DNA of 64,000 bases from Orychophragmus violaceus. Lineage: Eukaryota; Streptophyta; Magnoliopsida; Brassicales; Brassicaceae. The number at the start of each line of letters is the position of its first letter. The stretch's first letter is position 1. The DNA is taken from positions 4,402,001-4,466,000 of the forward strand of contig CM058234.1 of the NCBI GenBank assembly GCA_030180135.1. The letters run 5' to 3'. The translations under genes were made by a program, and so were the position numbers. The notes beneath the pieces are model-generated. The model saw only the letters and a program-made list of their open reading frames with translations. It was not told the origin of the DNA and searched no databases. Positions 46,172 to 59,634 of the stretch are shown one piece after another.

Positions 46172-48163
46172 CAGCAGGCGGCCAAGCCCTCAATGATTGT
46201 TATCTCCAGTTCGGATGCATCAAACAACATTACTACCAACCTAGCAACAAACAACAGATTAATCATAAGATTCCTAACATGCTTATTCATTGCCCTAATC
46301 AATTCACCATTAACCGTTTAATAACAATCGCCATCCAATTCAATCACAGGTATGCAATTCCTAGGTCTACGACTTTCAATTTCCGATCTATATGCATTTT
46401 ATCTAACTACGAGTTGTGCGGACCGATGGAACTGATGCGGTATGAATCTCGAGACCACCGAACTGAATCCCGAACTCCCGAGTACTCTGACACGAACCCC
46501 GCAGATTCCCGAATACCCGTAGAACTTCCCGACCAAGAACCGGCTGGAGTCAACGCTTTGACCGGCGTTGACCACGACGTTGACCGTTGACTTTGACCGC
46601 TTCTTGACCATTGACCAAATGACCCGTTGACTTCAATTCTTGGAACGGCTTTAACCACCCAATTGAACCAACCACCCAATTATACCTGTTTGGTTAGACC
46701 GAGGTAAACCGGTTTTGACCAATTGAACCAGAATGTTGACTTTAAACTGGTTAACCGCGTTGACCACAGTTTAACCAAATGTAAACCAAGCCAAATGCTG
46801 AACCCAAATGCTTAAATCCATCCTTGAAGAACCGGTTGAAGAATGGTGGCGGAGACGAGCTTTCCGATGGCCGGCTACGGCGTTGACCTCGGCGGCGGGA
46901 GCGTTGACCGACCGGTTCAAGACTTTTCCGACAGCTGAGGAGGAGATCCAACCATTGAAATGATCACCAGGAGGATATCAAGCCTCTGGTAGTTGAAATG
47001 GAGATAGAACCGGTGGGAAGAAGAGAGAAACACGGTGGTGATTGATAGGTCAAGAAATACCCCTATTCTACTGCAAGTGCACAGTTATGCGATTGTAGTA
47101 TTAAGAGTATCGTATCCACAAGGACTCAAGTTTCAGGCAATAGATTATATGCTTTCAAACTTAGCTAAACAAATCAGATGAGAAAGTAGAAAGCAATGCA
47201 GAAATGTAAAGGTGTGTTTCGATTAGAGAAAGGCGCTCGACTTAGGGTGTTCTCAGGAAATCAAGCAATGCCAAACACTTAGCTAAACATGATTCAGGTT
47301 AAGCACATGTTCAAGAACTAGAATCACAAACGTCAAGTAACTCAACTCTCGTTGCAGTTACTATCTATGTCTAGCAACCTAAAAATTCAAATCTCTTTGC
47401 AATCTTAGAGTTCTAGGCAAGCATTAGAAACAAGTTCATAAGTTCACAATTCTCCTAGACCAAATCTCTTTGCATCTAATCAAATTGCTCACACTAAGTT
47501 CTTTCAGATTATATTTCACACTCTCGTGCCAAACTAATGATCTAAGATCTAAACCCTAGGTGACTAGTCCATAATTCAGTATTAGTCTCAACTTAGGCGA
47601 TGAACAGATAGATTTAGAATCCTATTTAGTCAGTGATCTAACAAGGCATGAAATCCTATTGAGAATCCCTAAATCTAACAAGGGTTACTACTTAGACATG
47701 ATATCAAATGAACAACACATGAATGAATAGAGAACAAGACTGAATAGATAAAAACAGGGGTTCGAAATCCTTCTCTCAAAGGTTACAAGTAGCAAGAACA
47801 GCCCCAACTAGAATCTCTCATTCTCCAGAAGCAAGAACAAAAATAAGAACAAGATATGAGATAAAACTCTAGAAAACCTAATTAAAACCACTAACTACGT
47901 TCTGGGGCTAAATTAGAATTAGAGAAACTTATGGGGCAACTTTGCAATTCTTCAAAAGATGTCTTCAACCGGCGCATAAGTCTCTGTTGCCCTCAGTGTC
48001 GACCGACACCAAGGTGAGTGTCGGTCGACATCCACTCGTACTCGAGATGCAACTTTCAGCTCGTTGCACAAATTACCAGAAACTTCCCAAAACTCCGTTC
48101 TTTGCTCCAAACGCAAGCTTACCGGTAAAAGACTCGATAGACTCGAAAAACCAGGTTAAAGAC
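46172..48163. other. Transposon-derived sequence, unassigned
   Basis: 46540-46920 is rich in GTTGACC/TTGACC and CCGGTT motifs, like many plant LTRs. From 47040 the text GCAAGTGCACAGTTATGCG ... GTATCGTATCCACAAGGACT resembles retroelement non-coding DNA. A dyad pair TGTCGACCGACA/TGTCGGTCGACA is at 47997 and 48019. No complete ORF and no element ends could be fixed; part of it may be element C. Confidence 0.4.
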
Positions 48164-48405
48164 CAGTACAAGAAAAATAGTTATTCTTAGCTCACGATAA
48201 GTGCTATTATATGTGATTGATAGCGTTTTTGAAATGGCTATGTCTGCCCCATCTATAATAGGTCGACTATATGTAATAGCGTTTTCGTCTGTGCTATAAT
48301 ATCTTGCATCTATAATAGCGATGTTTTTCTCTTGCTATTATTAAACGTACTTTAGCATATTATTTGTGCTATAATATATTTTATTATAACTCAATATTCG
48401 TGCTA
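48164..48405 (+). mobile_element. Truncated CACTA-like terminus
   Basis: CAGTACAAGAAAAATAG is close to the CACTA element end CACTACAAGAAAA. It is followed by subterminal motifs GCTATTATATGTG, CTATAATAG and GCTATAATAT repeated on both strands. The partner end is absent, so this is a remnant. Confidence 0.5.
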
Positions 48406-48419
48406 TCTATCTATCTATA

Positions 48420-49347
48420 TTATTAAAGCAGAAGTACGTTTTAGAAACTGTCCATTCTTTTCAATTTATTTACAAAGAATGCCATTGGTTTTTTTGTTTT
48501 TGTTTTTGCTTTTATTTTTATTTCATTAAATGCATAATAGTATTAAAAGGGAACTGGCGATTAAAATCAAAAATTACTATATCTTTCAAAAACGTGACTA
48601 CCATATCTCTTAAAAATTGATTTAAAATTATCTCAAACAATATTAAGAAGATTCTATCAAATATTCTTTATTCTTCTAACAAACCAAATTTGATGAATAA
48701 AGCACCATTAGATGCGTTGTCAAAAAAGCACCATTAGTTGCTACTACGTGCGCGGGGGTGGGTGTGCTTATTATTTTTAGCGTAGTTCCTGCAACGCTGT
48801 TTTCTAAGATGTGAAGTTTTGTTTTTGTGACTGTTCGTGTGTTGCTTCCTTTTTTGTTATGGTGGGAGTGCCACACGTATGGATTTTTTATTTATTTTAA
48901 AGTCAACGCAGCTTGGTTGTGTTTTGTTTTTATGTGTTGTCCGCCTCTGGTGTTTTTGTTTAGTAGCTATAATAGTAATTTTGAATATAGTCGGTGGTAA
49001 ATAAAGAGTAGTGCATCTGGAAGTATGAATGTTGATCCGATGAAAATGTTTTTCAGGCATTATTGTATATCCAGCCGTAGGTTCGATAGTTATGTACATA
49101 ACTATTATGACATCTATTTTCATCATAGTTATATCACTAAATATGATGAAAATAATCACCTGAGTCGAACCAAGCATTTGGCTTTTCTGTTAATCTGTCA
49201 AACAATTTTTTGTTCCCTTCATGCAACCTCTGCTGAAACCAATTAAGTTCTGCAGACAAATGGTAGAAGCCAAATATAATTTTGGTAATTTAAAAAACGG
49301 AAGAGTCACTCGTAAAAATGTGTTGAACAGTACGAAAAAGCAGAAAC
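48420..49347. other. Non-coding interval
   Basis: AT-rich DNA downstream of the candidate Helitron 5' end; no recognisable gene. Confidence 0.4.
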
Positions 49348-49518
49348 CTCAATCAGCGCATCACGTTTTTTCAGTTCTTCCTCAAGTTTCTTGGTAACAG
49401 CAGAAAAATCAATTGTGTTTCCAGCTGCTTTGGGATGATATTCTAAGGGATCTCTCGATCTTGTCGTGTCATACTTACGGGCTTCACACAGTTGGGATTC
49501 TAAGTCTTTAACTTTAGA
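49348..49518 (-). pseudogene. Single captured kinesin exon (KIN-14/KCA-like)
   Basis: A 57-codon, phase-0 exon with intact flanks: acceptor TTCATGCAG before it, donor GAG|GTTTC after it. The peptide starts SKVKDLESQLCEARKYDTTR and ends TKKLEEELKKRDALIE, which matches, from memory, a coiled-coil segment of plant KCA-type kinesins. No neighbouring kinesin exon is present, so this is a gene fragment of the kind carried by Helitrons or Pack-MULEs. Confidence 0.6.
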
Positions 49519-49901
49519 CTGCATGAAATTTATAAAAAAGAGAAGATGAACGTCTTGGTTATCTGTTAAGACGGCTACACTTGAAAAATTTCACTATTTA
49601 TTTCCTGTTACATTTTTACCGTGTTTGATTAAATCGGCTTGGCTTAACAACTTATGTCATAAAACTAAACCGAATTATTCAATTACACATCTTCCAATTT
49701 TGACAAAAGCTTTGCAACCTTAGCAAAATTTGGTAGTTATACAAGATCAGACTAGTATAATATAATCAACATGCTTTTGCGAATATAAAACATCGTTTTA
49801 TTAAGAAAAGTGCGGACTAATAGGTCCATGGACATTATTTATTTAAAATTAATACAACATTACTTGAAATTATCATTTTAAAAGAGACGTCGACACTATC
49901 C

Positions 49902-51566
<1,665 letters not shown>

Positions 51567-52290
51567 ATCCCGATTTGGTTTTGGTGTTTCTGACGATGTT
51601 TGTAACTTCGGAGTCAATCAAGAAGATGCCGCGATTTGAGAAGCAAAACTCACATGATCCGTTTGTGTTTTTGTTGCAGTATGAATTATCTCGTTTTTTA
51701 AGACGGTTTGATAGACGGTATCGAGATCTGGTACTGGTGTTAGTGCACAAAGTTGTGATCGGATTGCTCCATGTACTCCATCATCAAGACATGCTAAAAA
51801 TAATGTACCTTTAGGTTGTCGAGTTTTTTTCTCTGGATGAGTTGAGATCGCATTCACACTTGCCCCAACCGCATCGTTTTGTAGTTGTGCACTCTGCTAT
51901 TCCATCCCAAATTTTTTTAAGCCTTCCAAAGTAATCATCAACGGTTGATCCGTTTTGTTTGCAAGTTGCTTGTGCATTGCAGTAAGAATCACTTTTTGAT
52001 TATGTCCCAATATTCCCTAGCGTTTTCTCGAGTTGAAATTGCTGATCTTAGTTTCGGTTCGATCGTTAACTTAATCCAGCCGACGAGAAGATGATGATTA
52101 GCTGTCCAGTCCTCATAGTTTTGAGCTCCAGAATCTGGTTTTGGGATTGTTCCATCCAAAAATAATAACTTCTTTCGTGAGCTCAGCGCCATACGAAGAT
52201 TGAGTGCACATTCATTGTAGTTAGTTCTGTTGAGAAAAGGTTGTAATATTACGGCTCCTGGATTATCGTTTGATGATAAATCATAAGGGG
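51567..52290 (-). pseudogene. Copia gag remnant
   Basis: Minus-strand frames read NPGAVILQPFLNRTNYNE, MALSSRKKLLFLDGTIPKP, WIKLTIEPKLRSAIS and, after a stop and a deletion, LDDGVHGAIRSQLCALTPVP. These are hallmarks of a plant Copia gag family. The middle and zinc-knuckle region are missing. Different from Copia-1, A and B. Confidence 0.75.
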
Positions 52291-52457
52291 AGATGGTTTT
52301 ATAGGTTTTTTATTGCTATCAAGTATCAACCATTGTTGATTGTGTTTTGGATCGAAGGAAATATCAAAGTGATGCTCTCTTTTTATGATAATCTAGAGAT
52401 CTATCTAAATCCTTTTTGGATTGATGTATATCTCCTAATAGTTGGAATCAGCTTGGT

Positions 52458-53020
52458 CTTCAAGATTCCAATTGGTATATTTTTGGCAGCTTGTTGAAGT
52501 CGTTTGTCATATGTGTGTTTTCAGGTAAGGAACTTGCAAATAACCTTCAAAGTAATAGATTTGGTTCTTAGATTGTTCAATAGATGATGAACATTAACAT
52601 GAATGAATGTCTTCGGATCTATTACTTGTTTCATTTGTTATTCTTATGTAACTCAACAACAATAATCTGTAAATCTCATGGATCTCATGGATGTGCAGTA
52701 AGAGAGTGTCAAGTTTCTTGGGCTTCCAACCTAAAACCAATTGGTGATAAGTGGATTGACCCAAGTCCCTTATATATTAGTCAAGGTCCCTCCCAACTTC
52801 CAATGTGGGACAATTACACACTCTCTAGAGATTAAGGCCTCATGTCCCATTAATCTCTACATACATCTCAATAGAGAGTGAGCAATGGTCAAGTCGAGAA
52901 TGACACTTCAATGGGTGCAGGACAAGCAGATATGAGCCATGGCAGACAGGTTTCCCGCAGTTGGATCTTGGCCTTCATTAGTTTTGCCATTGATGGTGAG
53001 ACGGATAATTCATCTTTAGA
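52458..53020 (+). pseudogene. Duplicated 3' part of the PDCB5-like gene
   Basis: Homologous to 24130-24690, from within intron 1 to past the stop. The exon 2 counterpart has lost a base (GGTAAGGAACTTG for GGTCAAGGAACTTG) and exon 3 is split by the insertion at 52707-52870. Exon 1 with the signal peptide and X8 core is absent, so it cannot make the protein. Confidence 0.85.
52707..52870 (+). mobile_element. Short TRIM/solo-LTR-like insertion
   Basis: TGTCAAGTTTCTTGGGC...CATACATCTCA, 164 bp, absent from the source copy of the gene. Near-identical eight-mers (TAAGAGAG and ATAGAGAG) flank it. Related pieces are at 5074-5150, 54445-54655 and 55672-55790 (shared CCACTTATCACCAATTG-type block). Confidence 0.6.
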
Positions 53021-53312
53021 GCCACACGCACAAGTTCGTTGATGATGAGAAAAGGTCTAATATCTAACATGTGATTTCGTGTCCTTCCAATTCATCCCAC
53101 TGCGAGTAAGTTTCAACTTGTATTGATGATAGCTTCAACGGAAATTTGTAGTGATAAATCTTTGTCAACGAATATATAACGGTGTAAGGTTATTACACAC
53201 GACCACAATAGTTCAAGTCTTTGACAATAACTAGAGAATAGTAAGGCACGTTTGGGTTGACAAGTGCGATAATTCGTTCTTCATGATGAGATGTAAACCC
53301 CTTCTCGTCTGA

Positions 53313-56300
53313 TTATGTAGTAGTAGTACGCCATTTATGTTCAATGATACACTCTGCTCCATCATTTGAAAACTTTGGATCGGCTGGTTTGAGAGGTACT
53401 AGAGTTATCTGTGAAATGCTGGAACAATCCGCTGAATTATCCCGTTGATTACGCAAAGCTTTGGAGACAAACCTCGACACATAGAGTGTTGCTCCCAGAT
53501 TGAGTTGTGTGTCTTGTAGGATTGGTTGTTTGTCATTTTTGGCGCGTAAGATCTTCCTTCGGCAATGTCGTCTCCATGCTGCCTGTATGTACCTTGCTCC
53601 CCAAATTTGCCAAGACATTGAATAGAATCTGCAAATTGTATGGCAAAAGAAGGAAAACTGAGTCCTGCAGTTTAATTAGGTATTTTTAAGAAAAAAAACT
53701 CATGTATTTAGGGTTTGAACTTTGAACCCTTGCCTGAATATGGATTTGAGTTTGTCGCTATGAAAGCTATTTAAATGGGAAGCTACAAACTTGAGATCAT
53801 CAGGCAAGAGTATGAAGCCTTCAACATCGGTAAGACTTATTACGGTTCTGTCTGAGGTGGGAAGTAAAGAGAAATGGGGATCTAGAACGCAGAAGAGAAT
53901 ATGTCCACATATGTCACCTGCCGTGAGAAGGGAGGAAGAACCGCAGCTAGACGTTTCACTCAGCCGGCCTCTCGTTACAATAACCATTTCCTGAACAGGG
54001 TCACCTAGTTTCACTATGTAGCTATTAGCCGAGTAGAACACAGGCTTCACCCGATCGCACAATGCTTCTAGTAGCCAACCATCATCCATGTCGAAGAGCA
54101 AGGGAACCTGAAAACTCAAAAAGATACATTTTAAGAAACTATGTGAACAGAGAGATACATGGAATGATTTCGCAGTAAGGAGTTTACATGCTCTAGTAAC
54201 TTCAAGTAAAAGTGGCGTTTGGTTTCGATCCTGAGATCTTTAGGAAGGCTACGAAGAAGAGCTTCCTCTTCTATGCCTCTTGTTTCTTCCCATTTATAAT
54301 TTTCAAATTTCCTAATGCGTTCCTTTAGATTCTCTGGTAGCATCCTATATGACATCCATTTTTCCATGTCTCTCTTCTTCTCCTCCCGTTCATCTACTCT
54401 TATAGTTGTTGATTGCAAGTACTTCTGTGATCACCACGTAAAGTATTATGACATAAATAACATATCGGAAGTTAATGGGATCTACATAATGTATGAGATT
54501 AGTTATAAGGGTGTACTATGTAATTATTGTGTATATATTTTTATTCTCATTATCAATAATATTAAGCTTCCAATCCTATACATAATATATAAGTAATATG
54601 GAGCAATCCACTTATCACCAATAGAATTTAATATGAAGAATCAACTTTACTAGGTCAAAATCTAAATGATAAGGTGTGAGTTTATTACCTGAACATTTCC
54701 AATGAGCACAGCAAACAAGACTAAACCAGAGACACAAATGATGATAGCAAAAATGACCTCCCCTACAGAGTTACTGGTCTCTAGGTTCTGTCCCAAAGCA
54801 CTGTAATTGTTCATGAGGATCTGGTTAGGCGTAATCAAAATATCTGGAATTGAAATATCGAACCGAACTGAAAAATATGAAACGAATCCGATCTCGAACC
54901 AGCAAAATATCCGAATGGATCCTAAGCTCCTATATTCTAAAAACCGGAACAGAATCTGAACCGAATTGAGAATCCAATGGATATCCAAAATATCTGAACT
55001 ATAATTATATACTCAAAATATTTTAGATTTAATATAACAAAGTTATCGAAAATTACAGTTATAAATTCAAATATATTGGTTATTTTAAAATCAAAATAAC
55101 TCAATTACCCAAAATAAATAATATATATGAAAGTTCATGTTATGATTGTTTATAATTTTTCGGATATCCAAAACTCGAAACGGAACCGAATTTGAATGGA
55201 TCCGAACAATACCATAATGAGTCTTATATGCTTCAACCCAAAAATATGAAAGACCCAAAATGAGTACCCGAACGCTGAGGCCTAGATCTAACCGCAAAAC
55301 TTAACAAAGAATGGGTTAAACTATGAGAGTATATATGTAACAAACCTAAGATTTCGGAGTCCCCACCAAAAGCAGTAGAAGAACTTCCTTGGAAAATCCC
55401 TTGACTCTACCACCTCAGATTTTAATGCATCAATGTACATACCAAAGTTAAAAACTGTGGAGTTTGTGATTTGCTCAGGGTCGATTAATGGGCATGAAGT
55501 GTCGAGAAACTGACTGTTGTCTCCTCCACCACCTCTTGCACATAAGATATTGGTTAGGTTACATCCGGATGTCTTACCACACGCTTCACGCCAACATCTG
55601 TCTTTCTTTTCAATTGCACTTAAGTACCAGAAGGGTCCAATCAGCTGGCCAACAAACGAACATGCTATTAGGACATAAGTCCCACATAGATAGTTGAAAA
55701 TGATCATTAGTAATATATAAAAGATATTGATCACTACATTTATCACCAATTGATTTTAGGTTGAAAATTCAACAATTTAACACATACTTGTTGTTTGTAT
55801 GTGTTCTAACAACGGAAAAGCATGTGAGGGAGGAGAGCAAGAAGCTCTTGCTACTTACGTGACTTGGCAACAAGTAAAGGAAAAGGTTTAACGCAGCTTT
55901 AACCCACTTTGTTTGAGATACCGTACCAGAAGCTCTTGTCACTTCTTTGAAAATCGGATAGATACGGATGCTTCTTGGGATATATTGACAAAACATTACC
56001 CATTTTAGTATTTCCTTTGACACTAGTGAGGCAGTTCTTTGCTTTCTTAAAACGAGAGCAAGAACCACCACCTGCGAGATCTCTAAATCAATCATTATGA
56101 TGTTTTTCAAAACTAAGAACTAGTATGAAGATAAGACACAACACACAAACACACCTGAGGAATGGGAAGAATAGAAACAATGCCAACAATGAAGAAAAAA
56201 AGGAAATCTCTTTTCCTTATAGCCTTAGAATGCACGATTAACTCGCCTCTTAATGATACTTGAGAACGAGGAGCAACGATCTCAGTTTTGAAATGAAAAA

Positions 56301-56640
56301 TGATGTGAATCACATAGAACGTGTCAATAAAAGTACGAAGGACACAAACTGCTGTTCCAAGCTTCTTGTCCAAAGTGAAGCAGAATTTATGAGAATCAAT
56401 CACAGGGATAAACAAAAACAAAGGATCAATGGCTAAAGCAACCACGCAAACGAACAAGACAGTCTTCCTCCAGTTTTCAAGATTTTTCATCTTTTTCACC
56501 ACATGGTTAGTATCAACCCTGCGTCAACAAGAGATCACTACAACAACAACAACCCGTCGCACAAATACTATATAAAAAGCTAACTAGTTCATCAAAATCC
56601 GAAGAAGCTACCTCGTGTACCTACTCCTCCGATGATTCAT
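53313..56640 (-). CDS. CNGC11/12: Cyclic-nucleotide-gated channel, CNGC11/12-like, copy 2 (eight exons)
   Basis: Inferred exons, 5' to 3': 56612-56640, 56155-56518, 55859-56071, 55346-55644, 54689-54800, 54188-54424, 53734-54107 and 53313-53628. They join in phase to 647 residues, about the length I recall for Arabidopsis CNGC12. Same domain order as copy 1: S1-S6, GQN filter, C-linker, cNMP-binding domain, IQ (YIQAAWRRHCRRK). The full C-terminal tail (TQLNLGATLYVSRFVSKALR ... KPADPKF) is retained. Exon 2 lacks about 18 codons that copy 1 has before MKNLENWRK. Two introns and the 3' neighbour carry short insertions. No stop or frameshift was seen, so it may be the better-preserved paralogue. 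Confidence 0.85.
54445..54655. mobile_element. Insertion in CNGC copy 2, intron 5
   Basis: About 190-210 bp absent from the matching intron of copy 1 (which is 69 bp). Contains CCACTTATCACCAATAGA, linking it to the TRIM-like repeat at 52707-52870. Confidence 0.5.
54835..55290. repeat. Decayed interspersed repeat in CNGC copy 2, intron 4
   Basis: Counterpart of 26205-26735; rich in ATCCGAA/AACCGAA motifs. Confidence 0.6.
55672..55790. mobile_element. Insertion in CNGC copy 2, intron 3
   Basis: Absent from copy 1. Contains AGTCCCACAT and TTTATCACCAATTGATTTTAG, a third relative of the TRIM-like repeat. Confidence 0.5.
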
Positions 56641-57059
56641 GTATGGATGGTAGTTTCTTCCTCAGTCTGTAACTTTTTCCTGAGAGAATCCGTTCAAGAA
56701 AATGTAGCCCACTCGGTCGTCTCTCTATCCATGCTAGTTCATTTCCATGATAAAATAATACTCACCAGTCATCTTCCTGCTATCCAGTGTTGACTGACTT
56801 TTCACAAATAGTACTCCAGTCTTGTTGGGCTGAGCTGGGTCTCATAGGTGAAGCTGTTGCAAAAAGGCTACAAGCCCATATATTTTAAGTTCATACTCTT
56901 TTGATATCTATGTCGATAAATTACAACACTAGGAAACCATGTTCTTGAGATCATTCGTGTAAGAACAAAACTGTATTATCTACTGTTTGATAATACATTC
57001 TTTAACAAAATTTTAGTCTTTTTGTGTGTTATTAAAGATATATTAGCCTAATTGGTTTG

Positions 57060-57545
57060 GAATGGTAAAGAATAGGCACCGGCAAAATACCAAGAAACCA
57101 AGAACCGAATTGAATCCGAAAGAAAAAGAATACCTGAACGGATTCTAAACTCGAATCCGGACTAAATTGAGAACAAAATATGTATCTGAAATATTTGAAA
57201 TACAATTATATACCAAATATATTAATGATATATAGATTTGATATAGCCCAATTATATTAAAAAAAAAACATAATTACAAACTCAAATACATATTAGTTAT
57301 TTTGTATAGAAATTACTAAAATACTAAAAGTAAACAAAATATACAACATTTTTTATATTGTCAAAATTTATCAAATTTTTATTTAAAAGGAAACATTTTT
57401 AGTTTATAATTTTCAAATACACTGAACCGAATCGAATATGGATGGAATCAAACGAACTCATATCGAAACTCTAAAATTTTCAAATAGGTCTTATAACTTA
57501 GGATTCGAAAGCCCAAAAAAATTCCAAATCGAATCAAAAGCTCTG
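57060..57545. repeat. Third copy of the CNGC-intron repeat family
   Basis: ACCGAATTGAATCCGAAAG-type sequence resembling 26205-26735. No coding content. Confidence 0.45.
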
Positions 57546-57689
57546 GCAAATGGTGTTTTGTAAATTAAATAATATTGTATTAAATGTGTTTTTCTTTGTC
57601 GACATACCATTTTATTAAAAATCCCAAATGGCTAAAAGTGACAATGAGTGTTTTAAAATACGCTAGGCGCTCGTTAGGCGGTGGACGAA

Positions 57690-58001
57690 TGCTTAGCGTC
57701 AGGGGCGAATTGGCAAGCATTCTGACTCATGAAGAAAGCTGGCCTAATATCAATACTATCACTCAAGACTGTCGGCAAATGCTCACCTCCTTTGGAGATT
57801 ACAAGGTCAGTTTCATTGGGCGAGAAGGAAATGATGTGGCGGATAGAATAGCGAAGGAAGCTACCTCTTTTAAGAACAATGTTCCCAAGTTATATTCTAT
57901 AATGCCAATGTGGTTAAGTCCTTACATTGAGAAGGATCATGAGTAATATATGAACTGGTGGTTAATGAAATGAGTGTTGTTGAGCCAAAAAAAAAAAAAA
58001 A
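57690..58001 (+). pseudogene. LINE 3' end: truncated RNase H and poly(A)
   Basis: The frame ending at 57946 contains VRGELASILTHEESWPN, ITQDCRQMLTSFGDYKVSFI and GNDVADRIAKEA, the last third of an RVT_3 RNase H; the first catalytic Asp and Glu are missing. A 15-base A run at 57987-58001 follows, as in a 5'-truncated LINE insertion. Confidence 0.7.
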
Positions 58002-58268
58002 TGAGTCAACCAATATAAGTGGTCTTTTTTCTGTCAGCGAATATAAATTATATATATAAAAGGAAAATGTCTCTCCAGAATCATGACACCTCAGCTCCAA
58101 GAATGCTTGTGGAGCTGACACCTCATTTAATGAAAAATTTGTCTGAACTAATCAAAACAAAACATTCTTCCACGTCATATCTTACTTGTCCGAAAAACAA
58201 AACAAAAAATTGAACAAAAACAATTTTATTGGGCCAAAGACAAAATCGTTCGGTTCTTTTACCTAATC

Positions 58269-58272
<4 letters not shown>

Positions 58273-58311
<39 letters not shown>
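58273..58311. repeat. (CT)n microsatellite
   Basis: About 39 bp of CT repeat, followed by gene-leader-like sequence. Confidence 0.95.
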
Positions 58312-58313
<2 letters not shown>

Positions 58314-59046
58314 GACGCTTGTTGTTGGCGATTTTATCGCAGTCGATCTTAGACATCGCTCAAAGGTTTGTTGTAATCTCGGGAAAAATCCAGATCGAAT
58401 ATTTGTAATCGACGTCTACGAATCTCCCTAGCCATCTCCTTCGTCGGTAGAAACTCCCGTATTCTTCCGACTGAAAAACTGCCTCTTCGAGGTGAGGTGA
58501 ATGGGTTTGACTAGATCGAACAAAAAATTGAGGTTGTCCGCATCTCCACCTCGGCCTTTTGGTCGCCCCTGGTTCTGATATCGGAAATCGGTAATATTAA
58601 ACTCTTCGTCTTCCTCTGTATGGTTTTACGAGTTCTGATTATCTGTGTTGAGTTTTGATTATCTGTAGCGACTTCTAATTGTGTTCATGGCTCCGTTGAT
58701 AATCACAATCTTTTAAATCTAAAGCTTCTATTTTGTTTGCTTGCGTGTATCCAAGCTTCTCCTAGGTGAAGATAATACAATGGTTGGAGGAGGAAGATGG
58801 AGGAGGAAGAGCATATTGCGCAAAGGAAATTGAACTTGAAGAACTTTTTATGTACAAACATATGGGAAGTATGGACACTATTGGGAGATACAAAGCTCTT
58901 GTTGATCTCTGTGGGAAGTATGGCCACTATAGAATGAGGTTAGTAAGATATTCTATAAGTGATCACTTAAAGAGAGCGAGACTAATGTTTGATGATTTTC
59001 CCTCTTTCAGGAATCAGGATAAAAGACACCATGTAGTCTGCAACTA
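58312..59046 (+). other. Gene-like leader sequence, unidentified
   Basis: Sequence after the CT run resembles a plant 5' UTR with possible donor sites. A 93-codon frame at 58766-59044 (EEEDGGGRAYCAKEIELEEL) has no family I recognise. Confidence 0.3.
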
Positions 59047-59106
59047 GGGATGCTATATATCAAAGAAACTTTCGACAACCCTCATATCTACATCGCTGAA
59101 AACGGT
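59047..59106 (+). pseudogene. Beta-glucosidase (GH1) exon fragment
   Basis: GMLYIKETFDNPHIYIAENG lies between an AG acceptor (AACTAG) and a GTATCT donor. The NPxIYIxENG block is the GH1 nucleophile region, with the Glu of ENG present. No other GH1 exon is adjacent, so it is a captured or relic exon. Confidence 0.6.
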
Positions 59107-59634
59107 ATCTCTCTTTGTACTCTCTCTCATATTTCAGCTCGGTTCACGTCAGGCAAATGTGTCTTCTGAAGTTTTGAATGATACTAACACCGAAGCTTTT
59201 AAAGCAAATGGAGATGCAGCCAAAGCATATTTTGCAGTGTCACAGAACTTTCAACAATGGATGAAGACTTTCTTTCTTGCTTGCCAGATATTGGTATTGT
59301 ATGCTTCACCTTGTAGCCTTTGATAATTTCAGCTGGATATATATATATGGTATTGGTAAAACTGATGTCACTTTTCGACAGACCAAAGCACTGAAGCACT
59401 GAAGTTTTTGAATCTTCAAGTTTTGTTCACTTTTTGTTTTCTGGGTTTTGTGGATTGGCTCTTGTTTCTCATTCATACGCATTGTCATCCAGAAAATTTG
59501 AGGTTCTGTTTACAGTTTAATATCTTCCTTGACTTTTATGAAAGTTGACAATAAATGATTCTTCTCATTATTTGGCTGACCGTTCCTGCTCATTATCTGT
59601 TACCCTTGCTTACAAGTTTGTAATCTCTTTGTAG

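Noticed and set aside
49730..49760. ACTAGT as an alternative Helitron 3' end near 49750
   Set aside because: CTAGT is present but there is no GC-rich hairpin upstream, so it does not meet the Helitron 3' pattern.
52584..52835. Plus-strand 83-codon ORF in the PDCB5 relic
   Set aside because: Made by joining intron-derived sequence to the short repeat insertion at 52707-52870; no family match.
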